Below, piece by piece: positions 24,816 through 35,492 of a stretch of 64,000 bases of DNA. This stretch comes from Auanema rhodensis. Lineage: Eukaryota; Nematoda; Chromadorea; Rhabditida; Rhabditidae. Location of the stretch: the NCBI GenBank assembly GCA_964057225.1, contig OZ059896.1, positions 16,938,501-17,002,500 of the forward strand, read 5' to 3'. Each line of letters begins with the position of its first letter. Within the stretch, counting starts at the first letter, position 1. A program made the translations under genes and the position numbers. The notes below the pieces were generated by a model. It was not told where the DNA came from. It saw only the letters and a list, made by a program, of their open reading frames with translations, and searched no databases.

Positions 24816-25409
24816 TTAATAAAATACTGGAAATTTAACCATTTCTGTTGGATAACATTCTTCTGTTACACAGATATGTTTATCAGGACAGAGTTCATTA
24901 ACACATGGACCAATAGCAGTTGATCCTTCGATTTTACGATCTAAATGATTGTGTTTTTTGATGTTTTTGATCAAATATTATAGAATTTCATTCAAAAGTT
25001 GTAATAATATTCGTTAAAGAAGATATTTTACCTGGAGGACGGATGCACTCATTTTCATGGCAACTATGGTTTTCAGGACATTTATTGTCGATACATGGGC
25101 CAACACGAAGCACTGAAAGATGATTTATTTGTTAAAAAATAATTATGAATTACACAAAAAAATTTTTAATAAACTATCAAAATCTCACTCTTTTTCATAT
25201 CAGGACGGCAAGTTAAGTTCTCACAAAAAAATGCTTCAGGACATTTTCCGGCAATGCATGGTCCTATTGCCAGCATATTCTTATAATCTAGAGTATATCT
25301 ATTAGAAGCATAAAATTATTGTATACTTACATAAATCTGGCTTGATTCCATATGATCGTATAGATTGAATAAAGATTAGAACGAACCAAACGAACCACAG
25401 CTTGAGCAT
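24816..25409 (-). CDS. Small secreted protein with three CC domains
   Basis: Predicted secreted protein of 127 residues. Exons: 25409-25331, 25287-25189, 25112-25032, 24940-24816. The first exon encodes a signal peptide (MLKLWFVWFVLIFIQSI). Each later exon encodes one repeat of the short four-cysteine CC domain known from nematode proteins: AIGPCIAGKCPEAFFC, RVGPCIDNKCPENHSC and AIGPCVNELCPDKHIC, each followed by a fourth Cys in NLTC, ENEC or TEEC. One exon per domain with phase-1 introns shows growth by exon duplication. Function of the domain is not known to me. The 3' end faces the TSP1-like gene, with about 280 bases between the stop codons. Confidence 0.85.
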
Positions 25410-26498
25410 TCTTGAAATGACCACGACGAAGTTGAGCTGAGGTGGGCTGAACAGAGATAGGCGAACATATTTTCGATTCTTATTTACTCTAACATCTCGT
25501 CATTTATTTGTTAGTCACATAGTGGCTATTTCAGGATTTAAGAAAAAAATATTGTTTAAGAATTAGTTTGAATTTGAAATGCTGCAGCGACTAATCTCCT
25601 ATAATAAAACATTACAGGATGTCACGAGACTGACTGTAGCAACATCTCTTCATTTCTAAAGCACATAGCACATCAGCTCACACCCACATAACACATCAGA
25701 TGATCATTTTCAATACTGACCTGTAGCCCACACAAAAAATTTATCTTAAAGTTCACAGAGAATTGGCTTTTGGTATGTGAGTCATTCATTTCTTCTTGTT
25801 CCGGAACTATACTTAATATATTTTCCCTTCTACTTTTGGGAATTTCAATGGAAAGAGAGATTAAAAGAGAATAAAATAGATGGAGAGAAAGAGAATTAGT
25901 AAAGATTGGAATTCAATCATCCATATCCGATAACTTTTACTTTTATTTTACTATAGGAAGTATGCTAAAGTAGGTAAGATAATTGACATATTTTCGGCTT
26001 TAATTACAAATAGAAAAGATATTTTTATACTTATCTTAACTATTCACATCACATTTATTTATACATTAATGTTTATTTTATAACTTTATATTTTCTTTCA
26101 TCTTACTCTCATTTTATTTATTAATTTAGTTTTATTTAAGCCGACATTATCTTAACTATTTGTAATATACATGACATTCATACAAAGTATTCAATTAAAC
26201 ATCTGAATTTGAATATATAAAAAGAGATTTTTATGTATTTTCATATTTTATAAAAAGGTAAAACAATTCAGAGAGAAAGAGAGAGAAATTAGAGAAAATA
26301 ATGAATAGAACTGTTATATTCTGAGTCATTCATTGCGAGGGGGAAATTGCTTCCTAAACCATCCGATGAGATACTTTTTCTATTTTGTTATCATTTTGTT
26401 TAATTTAACAAGACAAATACACAAAAAAATACATTCTTTATTCTCTTCATTTGTTCTAAGAAATGAGATGATTCGTTTGTATTACATCAATAGCCTTT
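25410..26498. other. Intergenic, AT-rich
   Basis: About 1.1 kb with no open frame worth reporting. Confidence 0.7.
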
Positions 26499-27211
26499 TT
26501 AATATCCACTAGCTTGTACAGAAGACTGCACAGAAGCAGTATTTTGTTGGACAGCATCAGCTGGTTGTTCAGCCATGTTATTCTGAATGGGCTGAGCTCC
26601 TCCTCCAACTGGTGTTACCTGCTCATCTCCATATTGATTGTTACGCTTACGTCTGTAAACATATCAGATGTATTTGTTATTATGAAGTGGGTTTTGAATA
26701 AGAAGATGTTGAACTAGATTCGTACCTGTATCCACTATGCGATACATCAGCATGGCTCATTGGAGATTGTTGAACAGCTTCTGGTGATTGCTCAACAGCA
26801 TTACTGAAAATCATGAGTGTGAAATATAAATTTGAAACCAGCAAAAAAACAAAATGTAGCAAATAGTCTATGTAATTTCTTACTCGACGTAAGTCTGAGC
26901 TCCGCCACCAGCTGGAACAACTAACTCGTCTCCGTAAGCATTTCGTCGACGACGACGATATCCACTGGCAACACTCTTAGCACTAGATCCTGCAGTCTGA
27001 CTAACGGAGCCACTGTCTTGTTCGGGAGCGGTGTTAGCTTGAAGGTCAGAAGCACCACCTACCTCAGGAACAACTTGTTCATCTCCATAGCTATTTGAGC
27101 TTTTAGCTTTAAAGAGAATTATATAATATATAAATATATATTAAGAAAAGTTATACCTTCTAATAATATAACAAATAGTAAAGAAATAGTGATTGAATAC
27201 AAAAACTTCAT
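26499..27211 (-). CDS. Secreted repeat protein A: three dibasic-bounded YGDE modules
   Basis: Predicted secreted precursor of 169 residues. Exons: 27211-27157, 27107-26884, 26803-26727, 26652-26499. Signal peptide MKFLYSITISLLFVILLEA. The mature part has three modules that each begin (N)xYGDE(Q/L)V(V/T)P and end SGY: SNSYGDEQVVP...VASGY, then RRRRRNAYGDELVVP...SHSGY, then RRKRNNQYGDEQVTP...QASGY-stop. The modules are separated by runs of basic residues that match furin/kex-type sites. The 55-base first exon with a phase-1 intron is the same size and phase as that of gene C at 35.0 kb, and the motifs are shared with genes B and C, so the three are paralogues. A TATA box lies 54 bases upstream. 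I do not know a name or function. Confidence 0.85.
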
Positions 27212-27264
27212 GTTTAACTAGAGTTATAAAGAAAGGATTTTTGAAAATATCATACAAACATTTC

Positions 27265-27274
27265 GTTTTATATA
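27265..27274 (-). promoter_or_regulatory. TATA box of repeat gene A
   Basis: TATATAAAAC on the minus strand, about 54 bases before the ATG at 27211. Confidence 0.55.
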
Positions 27275-27522
27275 CTGAAATGATGAAGAAGAAGTGGAAC
27301 CAGTTCTTCTAAGGTTAATAAGACCTCAACAAGCGTCACACCTGTAAATGAGGTACGGAACAATCGTTAAGTACTGTTGGTGGTTAATTTGTTTTTTTTT
27401 TCTCTCTTTCACTCATCATTCATTCTATTCTAACCATTATTATTATTATTATTATATTTATAGTTACTATTATTATTGTTAGTTCAGTTCGACAATCTAA
27501 TAGTACATTACTTCATCTTTAC

Positions 27523-27707
27523 CTTCTTTACATGCCGCATTCACTTCCTCGTTCTCGTTCTTTCCGCTCTCTTCATCACACATCTCTTCTATCTTCTCTA
27601 ACCTCTCCTCAAACACTAAACGAAATAAATATAAAAATAATATTATGATGATGATGATGTCATCTAATTTTGCATACCTGCTTCCGCTGAGGAAAAAGCT
27701 GCTTCAA
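27523..27707 (-). other. Two possible orphan exons (27707-27678 and 27615-27523)
   Basis: Two minus-strand stretches with matching phase-1 junctions would encode EAAFSSAEA and then an acidic, coiled-coil-like segment containing RLEKIEEMCDEESGKNENEE. Both have AG acceptors and GT donors (GTATGC, GTAAAG). No start exon could be found in the 0.4 kb upstream and no following exon downstream. They lie between repeat genes A and B. They could be a small unrecognised gene, a relic, or chance. Confidence 0.25.
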
Positions 27708-28127
27708 CTATCGGGTTTATGCGTCATCATATAACAATAACAAAAAAAAAACATCAAATTCTCTATATTTTCCTCATGTCCTTGTATTAACAACAAGTTA
27801 AAAATAAATAAAAAAACTTTTTGTTTTCTTTCTGTCAATTCATAAGAAATGAATTTAAAACAACAAAACTAATATCATCATGATGATTATCACAGTGTAT
27901 TATCATACATAATACAATCAAACTTTAATAATTTATATATTAAAGTTCATTGTTATTTGCATATTTAGCAGAATTTTCTATTCTTTAGCATATTTTTCAT
28001 TTTCCTACAAACTTATCAATCATTTTAAAAAACAATGAAGACCTAATAGTTAAGCTACGAACCAGTAGACGGTTTTTCTTTTGTATATCGCGCTGCAATT
28101 CCTGTTCTTTTTCTCATTCAACGGTCA

Positions 28128-28145
28128 TATATAAGGATATATAAG
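28128..28145 (+). promoter_or_regulatory. Two TATATAAG boxes before repeat gene B
   Basis: TATATAAG occurs at 28128-28135 and again at 28138-28145. The second ends 28 bases before the ATG at 28174. Confidence 0.5.
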
Positions 28146-28173
28146 ACAAAATAAGATCAGTATCATCGCAGCA

Positions 28174-31100
28174 ATGCGCTCCTTTTATTATATACTTCTT
28201 CTGCTATTGAGTACATTAGTTCTAGTTGAATCAAGAGCTTGTAAGTTTTATATTATAGCTTATTGCATACGTACAGACAACTATATGTTATGAAATTTAA
28301 AGATATTCTACTGTTTTTGAAATTCTTTCATGTTCTTCTTCGTCGTTTTTTTCAAAAATCAAAAACATCAATTCACTTTTTATCATTTCAATTACTATTA
28401 ATTAATTCACTTTCTTCAATTCGGGTTTATCACACCACTACTTTATTCTTTGAAAAAAATTAGAACAAACTACTTCAACGGATTATGCTGTGGCATCTCA
28501 TTTTTTGTTTTTTATAGTGTTCAAAAGACAAGCAGAAGAAGAAGGAGATGTTGCCGTTGAAGGAGAGGAAGGAGGTGGTACAGGACCAACATCTGTAGCT
28601 CCGGAAGAGGAAGAACCAACTGAAGGAGAAGGCGAAGGCGAAGGAGAAGATGATGTTACTACACCCGCTCCCGTAACCGATGAGGCTCCAGTAACTGATG
28701 AAGCTCCAGTAACTGATGAAGCTCCAGTAACTGATGAAGCTCCAGTAACTGACGAATCTCCAGTTACTGACGAATCTCCAGTAACTGATGAAGCTCCAGT
28801 AACTGATGAAGCTCCAGTAACTGACGAAGCACCCGTCACTGATGAAGCACCAGTCACTGATGAAACTCCAGTAACTAAGAGTTATGTCGACGAGCCAATT
28901 GCTCCTAAAGGAGATGTTGGATACGAAGCCGTCAAAGAAGATAACCAAGCCGAAATTGACCAATATGCTAACGCCAACATCAAGGTTGTTCCATCCGGAT
29001 ACAGAAGTCGTGTGAGAGCCAAACGTGAGTACAACGACGAGGAAATCACCCCCGCTCCAGCAACTGATGGATACGAGCCACCCGTCGAAGTCACCGAAGC
29101 CCCAGTTGACCAAGGATACGGAGAGACTCAACCACCAAGCGTTACCTCTGGATACAGAGCCAAGCGTGAGTACAACGACGAGGAAATCACCCCAGCCCCA
29201 GTCACTGATGGATACGAGCCAGCCGTCGAAATTACCGAAGCTCCAGTTGAGCAAGGATATGGAGAAACTCAACCACCAAGTGTCACCTCTGGATACAGAG
29301 CCAAGCGTGAGTACAACGACGAGGAAATCACCCCAGCTCCAGTCACTGATGGATACGAGCCAGCCGTCGAAATTACCGAAGCCCCAGTTGAGCAAGGATA
29401 TGGAGAGACTCAACCACCAAGTGTCACCTCTGGATACAGAGCCAAGCGTGAGTACAACGACGAGGAAATCACCCCAGCTCCAGTCACTGATGGATACGAG
29501 CCAGCCGTCGAAATTACCGAAGCCCCAGTTGAGCAAGGATACGGAGAAACTCAACCACCAAGCGTAACCTCTGGATACAGAGCCAAGCGCGAGTACAACG
29601 ACGAGGAAATCACCCCAGCTCCAGTCACTGATGGATACGAGCCAGCCGTCGAAATTACCGAGGCCCCAGTTGAGCAAGGATATGGAGAGACTCAACCACC
29701 AAGTGTCACCTCTGGATACAGAGCCAAGCGTGAGTACAACGACGAGGAAATCACCCCAGCTCCAGTCACTGATGGATACGAGCCAGCCGTCGAAATTACC
29801 GAAGCCCCAGTTGAGCAAGGATACGGAGAGACTCAACCACCAAGCGTTACTTCTGGATATAGAGCCAAGCGTGAGTACAACGACGAAGAAATCACCCCAG
29901 CTCCAGTCACTGATGGATACGAGCCAGCCGTCGAAATTACCGAAGCTCCAGTAGAGCAAGGATACGGAGAAACTCAACCACCAAGCGTTACTTCTGGATA
30001 CAGAGCCAAGCGTGAGTACAACGACGAGGAAATCACCCCAGCTCCAGTCACTGATGGATACGAGCCAGCCGTCGAAATTACCGAAGCCCCAGTTGAACAA
30101 GGATACGGAGAAACTCAACCACCAAGTGTCACCTCTGGATACAGAGCCAAGCGTGAGTACAACGACGAGGAGATTACACCAGTCGCTGTTACCGATAGAT
30201 ATGAGCCAGAAGTTGAAATCACCGAAGCTCCAGTTGAGCAAGGATACGGAGAAACTCAACCACCAAGTGTAACCTCTGGATACAGAGCCAAGCGTGAGTA
30301 CAACGACGAGGAAATCACCCCTGCTCCAGTCACTGATGGATACGAGCCAGCCGTCGAAATTACCGAAGCCCCAGTTGAGCAAGGATACGGAGAAACTCAA
30401 CCACCAAGCGTCACCTCTGGATACAGAGCCAAGCGTGAGTACAACGACGAGGAAATCACCCCAGCTCCAGTCACTGATGGATACGAGCCAGCCGTCGAAA
30501 TTACCGAAGCCCCAGTTGAGCAAGGATACGGAGAAACTCAACCACCAAGCGTTACTTCTGGATACAGAGCCAAGCGTGAGTACAACGACGAGGAAATCAC
30601 CCCAGCTCCAGTCACTGATGGATACGAGCCAGCCGTCGAAATTACCGAAGCCCCAGTTGAGCAAGGATACGGAGAAACTCAACCACCAAGTGTCACCTCT
30701 GGATACAGAGCCAAGCGTGAGTACAACGACGAGGAAATCACCCCAGCTCCAGTCACTGATGGATACGAGCCAGCCGTCGAAATTACCGAAGCCCCAGTTG
30801 AGCAAGGATACGGAGAAACTCAACCACCAAGCGTAACCTCTGGATACAGAGCCAAGCGTGAGTACAACGACGAGGAAATCACTCCAGCTCCAGTCACTGA
30901 TGGATACGAGCCAGCCGTCGAAATTACCGAAGCCCCAGTTGAGCAAGGATACGGAGAAACTCAACCACCAAGCGTTACTTCTGGATACAGAGCCAAGCGT
31001 GAGTACAACGACGAGGAAATCACCCCAGCCCCAGTCACTGATGGATACGAGCCAGCCGTTGAAATTACCGAAGCCCCAGTTGAGCAAGGATACGGAGAAA

Positions 31101-32407
31101 CTCAACCACCAAGCGTAACCTCTGGATACAGAGCCAAGCGTGAGTACAACGACGAGGAAATCACCCCAGCCCCAGTCACTGATGGATACGAGCCAGCCGT
31201 CGAAATTACCGAAGCTCCAGTTGAGCAAGGATACGGAGAGACTCAACCACCAAGCGTTACTTCTGGATACAGAGCCAAGCGTGAGTACAACGACGAGGAA
31301 ATCACCCCAGCTCCAGTCACTGATGGATACGAGCCAGCCGTCGAAATTACCGAAGCCCCAGTTGAGCAAGGATACGGAGAAACTCAACCACCAAGCGTAA
31401 CCTCTGGATACAGAGCCAAGCGTGAGTACAACGACGAGGAAATCACTCCAGCTCCAGTCACTGATGGATACGAGCCAGCCGTCGAAATTACCGAAGCCCC
31501 AGTTGAGCAAGGATACGGAGAAACTCAACCACCAAGTGTCACCTCTGGATACAGAGCCAAGCGTGAGTACAACGACGAGGAAATCACCCCAGCTCCAGTC
31601 ACTGATGGATACGAGCCAGCCGTCGAAATTACCGAAGCCCCAGTTGAGCAAGGATACGGAGAAACTCAACCACCAAGCGTAACCTCTGGATACAGAGCCA
31701 AGCGTGAGTACAACGACGAGGAAATCACCCCAGCTCCAGTCACTGATGGATACGAGCCAGCCGTCGAAATTACCGAAGCCCCAGTTGAACAAGGATATGG
31801 AGAGACTCAACCACCAAGTGTCACCTCTGGATACAGAGCCAAGCGTGAGTACAACGACGAGGAAATCACCCCAGCTCCAGTCACTGATGGATATGAGCCA
31901 GCCGTCGAAATTACCGAGGCCCCAGTTGAGCAAGGATATGGAGAGACTCAACCACCAAGTGTCACCTCTGGATACAGAGCCAAGCGTGAGTACAACGACG
32001 AGGAAATCACCCCAGCTCCAGTCACTGATGGATACGAGCCAGCCGTCGAAATTACCGAAGCCCCAGTTGAGCAAGGATACGGAGAAACTCAACCACCAAG
32101 TGTCACCTCTGGATACAGAGCCAAGCGTGAGTACAACGATGAGGAAATCACCCCTGAGCCAGAAACTGGTGGATACGATCCAGCCGTCGAAATTACCGAA
32201 GCCCCAGTTGAGCAAGGATACGGAGAAACTCAACCACCAAGCGTTACCTCTGGATACAGAGCCAAGAGAAACAGCTATGGAGATGAGCAAGTCACTCCTG
32301 GTCCAGATGAGGGTTACGAAACTGAGGCTCCCGTCGAAATTACCGAAGCCCCGGTCGACCAAGGTTACGGAGAGACTCAACCACCAAGTGTCACCTCCGG
32401 ATATTAG
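28174..32407 (+). CDS. Secreted repeat protein B: 24 tandem 47-residue modules
   Basis: Predicted secreted protein of 1318 residues. Exon 1 (28174-28240) encodes a signal peptide (MRSFYYILLLLLSTLVLVES). Exon 2 (28518-32407) is one 3.9-kb exon encoding the rest. After an acidic start come about a dozen hexapeptides of the form (A/S/T)PVTDE, then a spacer, then 24 modules of 47 residues. A typical module begins REYNDEEITPAPVTDGYEP, continues AVEITEAPVEQGYGETQPP and ends SVTSGY, and is joined to the next by RAKR. The last module begins NSYGDEQVTP like genes A and C, and the protein ends exactly at SGY. The modules contain no cysteine. The exon is much richer in G+C than its surroundings, with strongly biased codons suggesting high expression. 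RAKR fits a furin site, so release of 43-residue peptides is a reasonable inference; a structural matrix protein is the alternative. Confidence 0.9.
28664..28873 (+). repeat. 18-base tandem repeat (hexapeptide PVTDEA)
   Basis: About twelve imperfect 18-base units inside gene B, differing at synonymous sites and at the Ala/Ser/Thr codon. Confidence 0.85.
29027..32404 (+). repeat. 141-base tandem repeat array, 24 units
   Basis: The interval from the first Glu codon after RAKR (29027) to the start of the last unit (32270) is exactly 23 x 141 bases. Unit 1 has PPVEVTEAPVDQ, unit 9 has PVAVTDRYEPE and unit 23 has PEPETGGYDP. Most others are identical in protein but differ in synonymous codons, for example four forms of the Ser-Val-Thr-Ser codons (AGCGTTACCTCT, AGTGTCACCTCT, AGCGTAACCTCT, AGCGTTACTTCT). 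Confidence 0.95.
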
Positions 32408-32607
32408 ATAGTAATTTATTCTTAATTTAATTTAATTTAATTTAAATAAATATTTTCTCTCAAGTTGTGTTTCTTTTATTAAAAACTGCATATGTTCCAA
32501 TAATTCAATGAAAAATCAATTAATTTGTGAAATTTTTATTATTATGCTTTGAGCTTACGCATTACGAAAAACCTGATTAGTATTGAGATACGCTGACGCT
32601 GTTCAAA

Positions 32608-34944
32608 TTAGCTTCTGTATCCTGAGTCGACGACTGGAGCTTCGGTCTCGGCAACTGGTTCTGGTTCTGGAGCTGGAGCTGGGTTACATCCTGTGACAAC
32701 TGGAGCAGCGGTTGGAGCTGGAGTCTCTTGTACGACAACAACTGGAGCTTCCTCTACAGGAACAGATTCGGTGACTGGAGCTACTGGTTCTGGAGCTGGG
32801 GTGACTTGTTCATCTCCGTAAGCGTTTCTCTTGGCTCTGTATCCGGATTCGACAACTGGGGCTTCGGTGGCAACTGGAGCTGGGGCAACGTTGCAGTCTG
32901 GAACTGGAACTGGAGCAGCGGTTGGAGCTGGGGTCTCTTGTACGACAACAACTGGGGCTTCCTCTACTGGAACAGATTCGGTGACTGGAGCAACTGGTTC
33001 TGGAGCTGGGGTGACTTGTTCATCTCCGTAAGCGTTTCTCTTGGCTCTGTATCCAGATTCGACAACTGGGGCTTCGGTGGCAACTGGAGCTGGGGCAACG
33101 TTGCAGTCTGGAACTGGAACTGGAGCGGCGGTTGGAGCTGGAGTCTCTTGTACGACAACAACTGGGGCTTCCTCTACTGGAACAGATTCGGTGACTGGAG
33201 CAACTGGTTCTGGAGCTGGGGTGACTTGTTCATCTCCGTAAGCGTTTCTCTTGGCTCTGTATCCGGATTCGACAACAGGGGCTTCGGTGGCAACTGGAGC
33301 TGGGGCAACGTTGCAGTCTGGAACTGGAACTGGAGCAGCGGTTGGAGCTGGGGTCTCTTGTTCGACAACAACTGGGGCTTCCTCTACTGGAACAGATTCG
33401 GTGACTGGAGCAACTGGTTCTGGAGCTGGGGTGACTTGTTCATCTCCGTAAGCGTTTCTCTTGGCTCTGTATCCAGATTCGACAACTGGAGCTTCGGTGG
33501 CAACTGGAGCTGGGGCGACGTTGCAGTCTGGAACTGGAACTGGAGCAGCAGTTGGAGCTGGGGTCTCTTGTTCGACAACAACTGGGGCTTCCTCTACTGG
33601 AACAGATTCGGTGACTGGAGCAACTGGTTCTGGAGCTGGAGTGACTTGTTCATCTCCGTAAGCGTTTCTCTTGGCTCTGTATCCAGATTCGACAACTGGG
33701 GCTTCGGTGGCAACTGGAGCTGGGGCGACGTTGCAGTCTGGAACTGGAACTGGAGCAGCGGTTGGAGCTGGGGTCTCTTGTTCGACAACAACTGGGGCTT
33801 CCTCTACTGGAACAGATTCGGTGACTGGAGCAACTGGTTCTGGAGCTGGGGTGACTTGTTCATCTCCGTAAGCGTTTCTCTTGGCTCTGTATCCGGATTC
33901 GACAACTGGGGCTTCGGTGGCAACTGGAGCTGGGGCAACGTTGCAGTCTGGAACTGGAACTGGAGCAGCGGTTGGAGCTGGGGTCTCTTGTACGACAACA
34001 ACTGGGGCTTCCTCTACTGGAACAGATTCGGTGACTGGAGCAACTGGCTCTGGAGCTGGGGTGACTTGTTCATCTCCGTAAGCGTTTCTCTTGGCTCTGT
34101 ATCCGGATTCGACCACTGGGGCTTCGGTGGCAACTGGAGCTGGGGCAACGTTGCAGTCTGGAACTGGAACTGGAGCAGCGGTTGGAGCTGGGGTCTCTTG
34201 TACGACAACAACTGGGGCTTCCTCTACTGGAACAGATTCGGTGACTGGAGCAACTGGCTCTGGAGCTGGGGTGACTTGTTCATCTCCGTAAGCGTTTCTC
34301 TTAGCTCTGTATCCTGAGTCGACAACTGGAGCCTCGGTGGCAACTGGTTCTGGAGCTGGAACTGGGTTACATCCAGGGACAACTGGAACTGGAGCGGCGG
34401 TTGGAGCTGGAGTCTCTTGTACGACAACAACTGGGGCTTCTTCTACTGGAACAGATTCGGTGACTGGAGCAACTGGCTCTGGAGCTGGGGTGACTTGTTC
34501 ATCTCCGTAAGCGTTTCTCTTGGCTCTGTATCCAGATTCGACAACTGGAGCTTCGGTGGCAACTGGAGCTGGGGCGACGTTGCAGTCTGGAACTGGAACT
34601 GGAGCAGCGGTTGGAGCTGGAGTCTCTTGTACGACAACAACTGGAGCTTCCTCTACTGGAACAGATTCGGTGACTGGAGCTACTGGCTCTGGAGCTGGGG
34701 TGACTTGTTCATCTCCGTAAGCGTTTCTCTTGGCTCTGTATCCAGATTCGACTACTGGGGCTTCGGTGGCCACAGGTTCTGGAGCTGGAGCTGGGTTACA
34801 TCCAGTGGCTACTGGAACTGGAGCATCAGTTGGTGCTGGAGTTTCTTGCACGACAACAACTGGTGATTCCTCAACTGGCACTTCTTCAGCTGTTACTGGA
34901 ACTGGTTCTGGAGCTGGAGTAACTACCTCATCTCCATAAGCATT
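32608..34944 (-). repeat. 210-base tandem repeat array, 11 units
   Basis: The KRNAYGDE codons recur every 210 bases. Two units are 219 bases because of the longer GCNPxPAPEPVATEAP variant. Units differ mainly at synonymous positions and at VVVVQ versus VVVEQ. Confidence 0.92.
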
Positions 34945-35061
34945 TCTCTTCACAACTATAATAACATAAAACTAAAAATGAAACGAAGAAAATAGACAAA
35001 TAGTACCGTATCTTCCGCTAACTAAAGCGGTCAAAGCGAGAAGAATGAAGATGCCTCGCAT
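32608..35061 (-). CDS. Secreted repeat protein C: about 11 tandem 70-residue modules
   Basis: Predicted secreted protein of 800 residues. Exons: 35061-35007 (signal peptide MRGIFILLALTALVSG) and 34955-32608. The second exon encodes 11 modules, mostly 70 residues, each starting NAYGDEQVTPAPEP and running through PVEEAPVVVVQETPAP, then PVPDCNVAP or GCNPAP, to EAPVVESGY, joined by RAKR. Each full module carries one cysteine, unlike gene B, so disulfide links between units or chains are possible. The first module follows VKR directly. The protein ends SGYRS, two residues longer than the SGY end of A and B. It is convergent with gene B, with 200 bases between the stop codons. It shares signal-exon size, intron phase and module ends with gene A. 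A TATA box lies 40 bases upstream. No name or function recognised. Confidence 0.9.
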
Positions 35062-35100
35062 GTTTGCTGCCGAGTATGTTTCAATACTGTCCGCCCCAGC

Positions 35101-35108
35101 CTTTTATA
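35101..35108 (-). promoter_or_regulatory. TATA box of repeat gene C
   Basis: TATAAAAG on the minus strand, 40 bases before the ATG at 35061, in GATATAAAAGGC. Confidence 0.65.
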
Positions 35109-35492
35109 TCGCACTATTCCGACCTTTGAATAAGACAAACCGGAATGACTGTGAACGGTTCCCTGATGCTTACTTTGTAACAATCAGCGAAAAAGTTATT
35201 TCGGTTCTGTGACGTTATGAAATATGAAGATGTAAGTACATGAGAGATGAACGATAGGATTCAGCATTTAGGTTCTAGGTGACGTTATTGCTTAGCTTGG
35301 TCACTTGAAGATTTTATGATATGGCTTTCTCTCGTTTTTTTTTCTGTTATTTCATCCATGTCTATCATGTTTTGCAATATTTCAACATGTCATCTTGATG
35401 TCGCAAAATATATTGAGTGATAATATAATATGCTTTTCTACAATTTGCATATCTTGAATGAAAAATTTATTTTGTTTTCCTGCATAAGGACA
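35109..35492. other. Intergenic, upstream of gene C and downstream of the lectin gene
   Basis: About 0.4 kb, AT-rich, no gene seen. Confidence 0.7.

Noticed and set aside
28475-32380. 1301-codon open frame antisense to repeat gene B
   Set aside because: It mirrors a stop-free repeat unit, has no signal peptide or start context, and its product is a Trp/Ser/Phe-rich artefact. The plus-strand reading has a signal exon, splice sites and motifs shared with two other genes.
32728-34866. Open frames antisense to repeat gene C
   Set aside because: Same reason: shadows of a repeated unit. The minus strand carries the real gene with its signal exon.
29027-34944. CRISPR-like regular repeats
   Set aside because: Units are 141 and 210 bases without unique spacers, lie in coding frame in a eukaryote, and encode protein modules.
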